Shown here: positions 6,998 to 12,610 of the stretch, piece by piece | Layout: each line of letters starts with the position of its first letter | How positions within the stretch are numbered: position 1 is the stretch's first letter | Position numbers and translations under genes: made by a program | Assembly: GCF_946885885.1 (NCBI RefSeq) | Contig: NZ_CAMPHN010000125.1 | Location: 1 to 12,610 of the forward strand | DNA: 12,610 bases | Source of the DNA: an uncultured Pseudomonas sp. | GTDB taxonomy: Bacteria; Pseudomonadota; Gammaproteobacteria; Pseudomonadales; Pseudomonadaceae | Direction: 5' to 3' | The notes under the pieces: generated by a model | The model's input: the letters and a program-made list of their open reading frames with translations, nothing else | Database searches by the model: none | What the model was told of the DNA's origin: nothing

Positions 6998-8203
6998 TTA
7001 GATGCGCTCAATGATGGTGGCTATACCCATACCGCCGCCGACGCAGAGCGTGGCCAGGCCGTAGCGCAACTGACGCTTCTCCAGCTCGTCGAGCAAGGTG
7101 CCGAGAATCGCGCAGCCAGTAGCGCCCAGCGGATGGCCCAAGGCGATGGAACCGCCGTTGACGTTGACCTTGTCCTCGGCCACGCCCATGTCCTTCATGA
7201 ACTTCAACACCACCGAGGCGAAGGCTTCGTTGACCTCGAACAGGTCGATATCGGCGATGTCCAGGCCGGCCTTGGCCAGCGCTTTGCGCGTGGCCGGCGC
7301 AGGGCCGGTGAGCATGATGGTCGGATCGGTGCCGGTCACCGCGGTAGCGACGATTCGCGCCCGAGGTTTCAGGCCCAGTTCCTTGCCCTTGGCGGCGCTG
7401 CCGATCAGCATCAAAGCGGAGCCGTCGACGATCCCCGAGCTGTTGCCCGGGGTGTGCACGTGCTCTATCCGTTCGACATGGCTATAGACCCGCAGCGCGG
7501 TGCCATCGAAGCCCATCTGGCCCATGGTTTCGAAGCTCGGCTTGAGCTTGCCCAACCCCTCGAGGGTGGAATCGCCGCGAATGAATTCGTCGTGGTCGAG
7601 CAGCACGATGCCGTTCTGATCGGTCACCGCAACCAGGGATTTGTCGAATGAGCCGTCGGCACTGGCACGGGCGGCCTTGTGCTGCGAACGCAGGGCGAAG
7701 GCGTCGACATCGGCGCGGCTGAAGCCCTCCAGCGTGGCGATCAGGTCGGCGCCGATGCCCTGGGGGGTGAAATGGCTGTGCATATTGGTCGCCGGGTCCA
7801 TCACCCAGGCGCCGCCATCGGTGCCCATGGGCACGCGCGACATGGACTCGACGCCGCCGACCACCACCAGGTCCTCGAAACCGGAACGCACTTTCATCGC
7901 CCCGAGATTGACCGCCTCCAGGCCGGAGGCGCAGAAGCGATTGAGCTGCACGCCGGAAACGCTGACATCCCAATCGGCGACCATGGCGGCGGTCTTGGCG
8001 ATATCCGCGCCCTGATCGCCCACCGGGGTCACGCAGCCGAGCACGATGTCGTCGACCTGGCTGGTGTCCAGGTTATTGCGTGCTTGCAGCGCCCTGAGCA
8101 GGCCGGCGACCAAGTCGACCGGTTTGACGCTGTACAGTGCACCGTCCTTCTTGCCTTTGCCGCGGGGCGTGCGCAGCGCATCGAAAATAAATGCTTCGGT
8201 CAT
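6998..8203 (-). CDS. Acetyl-CoA C-acyltransferase (3-ketoacyl-CoA thiolase)
   Basis: Cleaves 3-ketoacyl-CoA with CoA to give acetyl-CoA and a shortened acyl-CoA, the last step of each beta-oxidation turn. At 401 residues it is the usual thiolase length. The acyl-accepting cysteine is in [14 protein letters not shown] (Cys91). NEAFA lies at 325-329, the catalytic His in GHPLGATG (His357), and the second cysteine in LCVGGGMG (Cys387), so the active site is complete. ATG 8203 is preceded by GAGGA and begins exactly at the family N terminus ([15 protein letters not shown]). The open frame continues upstream to 8398 but without homologous character. It is the first gene of a two-gene operon with the dehydrogenase/hydratase subunit, an order I recall for P. 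aeruginosa PA1736-PA1737. A biosynthetic acetoacetyl-CoA thiolase is less likely given its partner. Confidence 0.93.
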   Translation of the reverse strand: MTEAFIFDALRTPRGKGKKDGALYSVKPVDLVAGLLRALQARNNLDTSQVDDIVLGCVTPVGDQGADIAKTAAMVADWDVSVSGVQLNRFCASGLEAVNLGAMKVRSGFEDLVVVGGVESMSRVPMGTDGGAWVMDPATNMHSHFTPQGIGADLIATLEGFSRADVDAFALRSQHKAARASADGSFDKSLVAVTDQNGIVLLDHDEFIRGDSTLEGLGKLKPSFETMGQMGFDGTALRVYSHVERIEHVHTPGNSSGIVDGSALMLIGSAAKGKELGLKPRARIVATAVTGTDPTIMLTGPAPATRKALAKAGLDIADIDLFEVNEAFASVVLKFMKDMGVAEDKVNVNGGSIALGHPLGATGCAILGTLLDELEKRQLRYGLATLCVGGGMGIATIIERI

Positions 8204-9096
8204 GGCGTCCTCGTACAGCCGGTGGATGAGTGTCTGGCGGCGCATATCGGCGATTGCGCCTATCTCGACGGGCCGGGAAAACCTCGCGGGCGGGTCGCGG
8301 TGGCCAAACGACGCGCCTGGCAGAATCCATTCGATACCCGCGCCGCGGTTCCTCAGTAGCCTTCCGGCATTACATACGCCCAGGCATATCCACCTCAATG
8401 ACCGAAGCGCTCAGGGCTATTGACCGCTCAGCTCAGACGAACGGTCGGCTCTGGCCCTGAAGCGCATGGCCGCTCTAGTACAAGCCCGCGGGAGAATCGC
8501 CGACGTCTGTCATAACCAGCCGCTTCAAGCCATGGATATCTAACTACCAAGACTTCTATCCACACTGCAGTGCCACCCTAGAGTTACTAAGGCAGACGTA
8601 ATAGAAATAGCGGGAAGAAAGAAAAATAAGCCATCGCCGGGTTTTGCCGGGACGGCTTCAGCCCAGGTCTCGACGCAATAGCTGAGAGCCATGTGAGCGG
8701 CGGATGCCGCCACACCAACAAGAAGAATAGGCAGGTAGCCATGTTTAGACAGCCAAAGATCCGGCAAGCGAGTCTTATTCTGTTTGCCACCACGCTGATT
8801 TTAATCGTCCCCAACTTGACCCGACTGGTCAGCTGAACGTCCATACCCCGTTGCTGCATTACCGTGTTTAAGCGGTAATGCAGTGCGGGGCGATCTGCCC
8901 CCTCCTCTCCCTTCAATCTCGAGCGTTTTGCCGTGCTTGCGCTCCGGCACCTGCGCTTGCGGCCAGGTGCAGCTCACACCGACCCACCGTACATATCGGC
9001 ACGGCATTGAAGCCCAGGCAGTGATCGGGCAGCATCGGGCGGTTCGTTTCCCTACCAGCCTCGATAACACCTGCAAACGCCAATGGAGCAGCAACC
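8204..9096. other. 893-bp intergenic region with a lower-GC core
   Basis: This stretch separates the leftward beta-oxidation operon from the rightward cytochrome gene and must hold both promoters; I could not pick either with confidence. By my count GC is about 51% over 8521-8820, against about 63% in a 60-base sample of the thiolase gene. A minus-strand frame at 8540-8767 encodes 75 hydrophobic residues, but its only start is TTG without a Shine-Dalgarno. The neighbouring minus frame upstream (from about 8840, MDVQLTSRVKLGTIKIS) could be its 5' half after a frameshift, so a decayed gene is possible. A perfect 10-bp palindrome CACTGCAGTG lies at 8563-8572. No transposase remnant was recognised. 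Confidence 0.5.
8846..8890. repeat. Strong intergenic stem-loop with a competing downstream hairpin
   Basis: CTGCATTACCG (8854-8864) pairs perfectly with CGGTAATGCAG (8873-8883) across an 8-base loop. After a short mismatch the stem continues with CCCCG (8846-8850) and CGGGG (8886-8890). The same G run also pairs downstream: GGGGC (8887-8891) with GCCCC (8897-8901). No T tract follows on either strand, so it is not a standard terminator. It lies about 210 bases upstream of the cytochrome start. Confidence 0.55.
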
Positions 9097-9099
9097 TTG
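9085..9099 (+). promoter_or_regulatory. Ribosome binding site deciding a TTG start for the cytochrome gene
   Basis: GGAG at 9085-9088 lies 8 bases before TTG 9097-9099. The TTG is the first residue of a well-formed signal peptide (MKLFATLTLAALLPLSATAQA), and no ATG or GTG in frame would keep that peptide whole. The start is therefore TTG. Confidence 0.7.
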
Positions 9100-9915
9100 A
9101 AATTATTCGCAACGCTAACCCTAGCGGCCTTGTTACCCCTGAGCGCCACGGCGCAGGCCGCCGAACTCGAACTGGATATCGGCCCGGCGAGCCGCAATTG
9201 GCGGAGTGCCGAGTTACTGGCGCATCCGCAGGCGCGGCAAATCGAAATCGCCGAAGACGTCAGCTATAAACGCGCCATGCGCTATCGTGCGGTACCACTG
9301 GCCGCACTGCTCAGCGGCGTACAACCGGGCGATCACTTGCAGGCCGTTGCCCTGGATGGTTTCGCCGCCGAATTGCCGGCCGCCTTATTGCTGGCCCAGA
9401 GCGGCGCGCAAGCCTGGCTGGCGATCGAAGACCCGGCCCAACCCTGGCCAGCCTTGGCCGCCGGCAAACCCAGCGCCGGGCCCTTCTACCTGGTTTGGCA
9501 AAACCCCGACGCCAGCCAGATCGGCCCCGAGCAGTGGCCCTATCAGGTGGCGGCCATCCGCAAGCTGGCGCCGGTGGCCGAACGCTTCCCCGCACTGCTT
9601 CCCGCCGTCGATGCCGACGCCAGTACCCAGGCTGGCTTCGCCCTTTATCAGAAACACTGCATGGCCTGTCACCGGCTGAATGCGGCGGGAGACGCGGCCT
9701 TCGGCCCGGACCTGAACATCCCGCATAACCCGACCGAGTATTTTGCCGAAGGCTTCCTCGCCGCTTATATCCGCAACCCGCAAAGCCTGCGGCGCTGGCC
9801 GCAAGGCAAGATGCCCGGCTTCAGCGAGGCGGTGTTGAGCGAGGCCGAGCTACAGCAATTGCTCGGTTACCTGCGACACATGGCGACGCGCAAACAGCCC
9901 GACGCGGCTCTTTGA
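9097..9915 (+). CDS. Secreted cytochrome c with N-terminal sulfite-oxidase-like (molybdopterin-fold) domain
   Basis: A 272-residue periplasmic heme protein. Residues 1-21 form a Sec signal peptide. Residues about 25-155 resemble the oxidoreductase molybdopterin-binding fold of sulfite oxidase relatives (RYRAVPLAALL, DGFAAELPAALLL, GPFYLVWQNP), but there is no cysteine anywhere before residue 188, so the molybdenum ligand of true enzymes is missing. Residues about 176-262 are a class I cytochrome c: CMACH (188-192) binds heme covalently and Met239 in GKMPGF is the likely sixth ligand. It should carry electrons in the periplasm; the donor and acceptor are unknown. No molybdoenzyme or oxidase gene is adjacent, and the downstream MscS gene is separated by 107 bases with a hairpin. 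The domain call for the N-terminal half is from recognition of pattern and less certain than the heme domain. Confidence 0.82.
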   Translation: MKLFATLTLAALLPLSATAQAAELELDIGPASRNWRSAELLAHPQARQIEIAEDVSYKRAMRYRAVPLAALLSGVQPGDHLQAVALDGFAAELPAALLLAQSGAQAWLAIEDPAQPWPALAAGKPSAGPFYLVWQNPDASQIGPEQWPYQVAAIRKLAPVAERFPALLPAVDADASTQAGFALYQKHCMACHRLNAAGDAAFGPDLNIPHNPTEYFAEGFLAAYIRNPQSLRRWPQGKMPGFSEAVLSEAELQQLLGYLRHMATRKQPDAAL

Positions 9916-9963
9916 AGCCAGGCAAACGCACATGGGCTGAACTATCGCCCTCAGCCTCTACCG

Positions 9964-10000
9964 AATAAATTAGCGGCGCAGTCGCGCCGCCCGGTTTATT
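9964..10000. terminator. Hairpin between the cytochrome and MscS genes, possible weak terminator
   Basis: GCGGCGC (9973-9979) pairs perfectly with GCGCCGC (9984-9990) around a 4-base loop. Outside it AATAAA (9964-9969) pairs with TTTATT (9995-10000). The T tract is short and interrupted. It may end the cytochrome transcript, or simply sit in the leader of the MscS gene, whose Shine-Dalgarno follows at 10006-10011. Confidence 0.4.
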
Positions 10001-10022
10001 TGCATAGGAGGTCATAAAGCCC

Positions 10023-11153
10023 ATGCAGGATTGGGACTTCTGGTTCAACCAAACCCACTGGCTGAATATCGCGATCGTCATGGCGGTCAGCCTGACGCTC
10101 TTCGTCGTTTTGCGCACCCTGGTCAGCCGCCTGAGCACGCATGTCGCCGCCTGGGCGGAAAAGCAGCGCGAGTTGCGTTACAGACTGCTCGCGGAAATCT
10201 TTCGGCAAACCAGCCGCTTCCTGCTCCTGGCCCTTTCCCTGCTCGTTGCCCTGAAATTGGTCGACCTGCCCGCGCAATGGGAAAGCACCCTGAGCCATGG
10301 CTGGTTCGTCGCCCTGGCCTTGCAAATCGCTCTATGGCTGGAAATCGGCATACGCCTGTGGGCCGCCACCCCGGTGGTGCATGCCGACGGCACGACGCGC
10401 AACCCGGTGACCACGACCATCATCGCGATCATGCTGCGCATCGTCGTCTGGTCAGTGATGCTACTGTCGATTCTGGCCAACCTCGGCGTGGATATCACCG
10501 CCCTGGTCGCCAGCCTCGGGGTCGGCGGTATCGCCGTGGCGCTGGCGGTGCAAACGCTGCTCAGCGACCTGTTCGCCTCGTTGTCCATTGGCGTCGACAA
10601 ACCGTTCGAGATCGGCGATTTCGTGGTGTTCGGCAGCATTGCCGGCTCCATCGAGCACATCGGTTTGAAAACCACGCGCATCCGCAACCTCAGTGGCGAA
10701 CAGGTCGTCTGCTCGAACGCCGACCTGCTGCACCAGACGCTGCACAACTACAAGCGCATGGAAAATCGCCGGATTCTGTTCAAGTTCGGCATCACCTATG
10801 ACACCCCGACCGAGAAAGTCCGCGAGATCAGCGGTTTGGTCGCCCGGGTCATCGCGCAGGTGCCGGATACGCGCTTCGACCGCGCGCACTTTCAGGCCTT
10901 CGACGAGTACCAGCTGACGTTCGAGGTGGTGTATTTCGTGTTGAGTTCGGACTACAACAAGTACATGGACATTCAGCAGGAAATCAATCTGGCATTGCTA
11001 CAGGGCCTGCGCGACCTAAAAGTGCAGTTCGCCCTCCCGACCCGCAGTGTGGAATTTATCGGCGGCGCCTTTCCCGAGTTGCAGGTGGCCGGCATTCCAC
11101 AGACGAACTCAGGCAATGCGGACCATCGCACCGCGTCGAACGAATCGCGCTGA
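10023..11153 (+). CDS. MscS-family small-conductance mechanosensitive channel
   Basis: Inner-membrane channel that opens under membrane tension to release solutes on osmotic downshift, by family homology. The 376-residue protein has about five predicted membrane helices (13-30, 66-80, 95-115, 131-152, 158-180), more than the three of E. coli MscS. The pore helix is Gly/Ala-rich (LGVGGIAVALAVQTLLSDL, 165-183). It is followed by the family signature VDKPFEIGDFV (191-201) and the beta domain with RIRNLSGEQVVCSNADLL. The C-terminal alpha/beta domain runs to about 345, followed by a polar tail. AGGAGG lies 11 bases before ATG 10023, slightly far, but there is no alternative in-frame start near it. 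It ends 12 bases from the end of the convergent Anbu gene. A ligand or K+ regulated MscS relative cannot be excluded. Confidence 0.9.
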   Translation: MQDWDFWFNQTHWLNIAIVMAVSLTLFVVLRTLVSRLSTHVAAWAEKQRELRYRLLAEIFRQTSRFLLLALSLLVALKLVDLPAQWESTLSHGWFVALALQIALWLEIGIRLWAATPVVHADGTTRNPVTTTIIAIMLRIVVWSVMLLSILANLGVDITALVASLGVGGIAVALAVQTLLSDLFASLSIGVDKPFEIGDFVVFGSIAGSIEHIGLKTTRIRNLSGEQVVCSNADLLHQTLHNYKRMENRRILFKFGITYDTPTEKVREISGLVARVIAQVPDTRFDRAHFQAFDEYQLTFEVVYFVLSSDYNKYMDIQQEINLALLQGLRDLKVQFALPTRSVEFIGGAFPELQVAGIPQTNSGNADHRTASNESR

Positions 11154-11165
11154 GGGCCCGCCGCC

Positions 11166-11900
11166 CTACTCCCAATAATCCGCGGGCGGCGCCGGCAGTT
11201 GGGTCAGCAGCTCACGCAGGCCGGCGCACCATTGCTGGCGGATACCTTCGAAATAGGCGTCGCCTTCCTGAATGCGAAACCCCGTCGGCAGCTCCAGGCT
11301 GTCGGCGCGGTACACCAACAGATCCAGCGGCATGCCCACCGACAGGTTGCTGCGGATGGTCGAATCGAAGGAAATCAACGAACAACGCAGCGCCTGCTGC
11401 AAGGGCGTGCGGTAGTTCAGTGCGCGGTCGAGAATCGGCTTGCCGTATTTGCTTTCGCCAATCTGGAAGTACGGCGTGTCCTCGGTCGCGGCGATGAAAT
11501 TGCCCTGGGGATAGAGGTTGTACAGCGCCGACGCGGCGCCGCGGATCTGCCCGCCGAGAAGAATCGAACAACCTAGCTCGACACCCTGACTCAGGGTTGC
11601 GCCGCTGTCGCGGGTGAGCACTTCGCGGATGGTATCGCCGACCAGCGTGGCGGCATCGAACAGGCTGGCGACATTGTGCAAATGCTGACCATCGCCATCC
11701 ACACGCTGACGCAGCAGGCTGACCACCGATTGCGAGGTGGCCAGGTTGCCGGCGCTTTGCAGCACGATCAGGCGCTCGCCGGGTACGCCAAAGACATGGA
11801 GCTTGCGGAAGGTCGCAATATTGTCGACCCCCGCATTGGTGCGCGAATCGGAAACGAACACCAGCCCCTCGGCCAGGTTCATGGCAACGCAATAAGTCAT
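11166..11900 (-). CDS. Anbu proteasome-type peptidase
   Basis: A 244-residue protein of the Anbu (ancestral beta-subunit) group of proteasome-like N-terminal nucleophile hydrolases. The sequence opens MTYCVAMNLAEGLVFVSDSRTN: removal of Met exposes Thr2 as the catalytic nucleophile. The expected partners are present as Asp18 (SDSRT) and Lys33 (FRKLHVF). Other typical blocks include LQSAGNLATSQSV and ELGCSILLGGQ. Known Anbu proteins assemble into open rings; their substrates are not established. ATG 11900 has AGGTG about 6 bases upstream and must be right because the nucleophile is residue 2. It lies 59 bases after a transglutaminase-like gene on the same strand, matching the conserved Anbu neighbourhood (transglutaminase, alpha-E protein, circularly permuted ATP-grasp), whose remaining members would lie beyond the right edge. 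The 59-base gap holds a 6-bp hairpin (GCCCGA 11922-11927 with TCGGGC 11938-11943). Confidence 0.9.
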   Translation of the reverse strand: MTYCVAMNLAEGLVFVSDSRTNAGVDNIATFRKLHVFGVPGERLIVLQSAGNLATSQSVVSLLRQRVDGDGQHLHNVASLFDAATLVGDTIREVLTRDSGATLSQGVELGCSILLGGQIRGAASALYNLYPQGNFIAATEDTPYFQIGESKYGKPILDRALNYRTPLQQALRCSLISFDSTIRSNLSVGMPLDLLVYRADSLELPTGFRIQEGDAYFEGIRQQWCAGLRELLTQLPAPPADYWE

Positions 11901-11959
11901 GCTTCACCTGTGAACGGATACGCCCGAACACACTGCGTCGGGCACTGGAGCGCGCAATT

Positions 11960-12610
11960 CTACTGCTGTTGCACGCGCAACAGCGGAGAAACTTCCACCT
12001 GCGCGTGCATCTGCTCCGTCCCGCCGCCACGACGCATGCCGCGCACCGGGCAGGCATCCAGATAATCCAGGCCGATCGCCAGCTTCAGATGACGCTCGGG
12101 CCTGTCCAGGCAATTGGTCACGTCGAAGCTGTACCAGGCGTCGTCCAGCCAGGCCTCGGCCCAGGCGTGGCTGGCCAGGTGTTCGCTGCTGTCGGTGTAC
12201 AGATAGCCGGACACATAGCGCGCCGGAATCCCCAGGCTGCGCGCGCAGGCGAGAAACGCATGGGCATGGTCCTGGCACACCCCCTGGCCGCCGCCGAAGG
12301 CTTCGCTGGCGCTGGTTTGCACCGCAGTGGCGCCGGGCTGGTAGGCGATATGCCCGTGCAAGCCATGCATCAATTCGATCAGCGCGGCGCGGTCGCGGCG
12401 CTCCTGGCATTGCGCGTGTGCGAAGTCGCGCAGGGCTTCGTCCGCCTCGGTCAGCCGGGTACAACGCAGAAACGGCAGTGGCGACTGGCTGTCGTGTTCG
12501 GTCTCGCACTCGACATCGATCTGCACTTCGCCGCTGGCGCCCAGGACGATGGACGCGTGCGGCTCTTCCAGGGTCAGCACATGGAGGATATTGCCGTAGG
12601 GGTCGAGCTG
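11960..12610 (-). CDS. Transglutaminase-like cysteine protease family protein (5' end outside window)
   Basis: The visible 216 residues start within the N-terminal beta domain (LDPYGNILHVLTLEEPH) and continue into a transglutaminase core. A catalytic cysteine lies in GQGVCQDHAHAFL (visible residue 112), a histidine in SHAWAEAWLDD (148) and an aspartate in SFDVTN (163), so the Cys-His-Asp triad is complete. The frame is open to the window edge. The GTG at 12580 falls inside the conserved N-terminal domain, so the true start is probably upstream. Bacterial members act as peptidases, amidases or crosslinking enzymes; no signal peptide can be judged here. Proteins of this type are encoded with Anbu and with ATP-grasp and alpha-E proteins, a context suggesting making or cutting of an unknown peptide. 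The C terminus is short and ends QQQ. Confidence 0.88.
   Translation of the reverse strand, partial: QLDPYGNILHVLTLEEPHASIVLGASGEVQIDVECETEHDSQSPLPFLRCTRLTEADEALRDFAHAQCQERRDRAALIELMHGLHGHIAYQPGATAVQTSASEAFGGGQGVCQDHAHAFLACARSLGIPARYVSGYLYTDSSEHLASHAWAEAWLDDAWYSFDVTNCLDRPERHLKLAIGLDYLDACPVRGMRRGGGTEQMHAQVEVSPLLRVQQQ

Noticed and set aside
8204..8400. Search for a PsrA/FadR-type operator upstream of the thiolase
   Set aside because: I found no GAAAC-N4-GTTTC-like palindrome near the thiolase start, so regulation of the operon by fatty-acid repressors is not supported by this sequence.
8801..9197. Overlapping minus-strand frames between the hairpin and the cytochrome start
   Set aside because: They extend antisense into the cytochrome gene or its leader and show no domain or start signal. 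I saw no reason to call a gene here.
8883..9269. 128-codon plus-strand frame upstream of and overlapping the cytochrome gene
   Set aside because: It overlaps the signal peptide and first domain of the cytochrome in another frame, has no recognisable family and its start has no convincing ribosome site.
11153..11167. Small inverted repeat AGGGC/GCCCT between the convergent MscS and Anbu stop codons
   Set aside because: Only 5 bp and without a T tract on either side, so too weak to call a bidirectional terminator.

Overview
The window is about 12.6 kb of GC-rich gammaproteobacterial chromosome. It most likely comes from Pseudomonas or a close relative (Stutzerimonas/Ectopseudomonas type). I base this on codon usage, the close similarity I recall between the thiolase plus multifunctional beta-oxidation pair and P. 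aeruginosa PA1736-PA1737, an E. coli-like PlsC, and an Anbu-transglutaminase cluster common in pseudomonads. No rRNA, tRNA, CRISPR array or intact transposase gene is visible.

Layout. Positions 1-28 hold the last codons of a rightward gene, followed by its rho-independent terminator (48-76). A gene-free stretch with two hairpin-forming repeats and a candidate promoter leads to plsC (387-1112, +). A CorA-type metal-ion transporter follows (1248-2219, +), convergent with a class I glutamine amidotransferase (2287-3015, -). A 68-codon gene of unknown function (3190-3396, +) faces an unusual six-TM ion channel (3401-4189, -). The channel sits just downstream of a small secreted charged/proline-rich protein (4205-4564, -), probably in one operon.

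Next is a leftward fatty-acid beta-oxidation operon: thiolase (6998-8203) then the enoyl-CoA hydratase/3-hydroxyacyl-CoA dehydrogenase (4689-6833), ended by a clear terminator (4641-4664). A 138-bp imperfect palindrome fills most of the gap between the two genes.

From 8204 to 9096 there is almost 0.9 kb without a convincing gene; its middle has lower GC, and it carries a strong 11-bp-stem hairpin. On its right lie a secreted cytochrome c with a cofactor-less sulfite-oxidase-like N-terminal domain (9097-9915, TTG start) and a MscS-family channel (10023-11153), both rightward.

The right end reads leftward. A transglutaminase-like protein (11960 to beyond the window) is followed by the Anbu proteasome-type peptidase (11166-11900).

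Functionally the window is mostly housekeeping and envelope biology: phospholipid synthesis, divalent cation uptake, ion and mechanosensitive channels, fatty-acid breakdown and a periplasmic or membrane-linked heme protein. The parts most worth a second look are the K+-channel-like protein lacking a GYG filter with its secreted neighbour, the palindrome inside the beta-oxidation operon, the cytochrome fusion and the Anbu locus.
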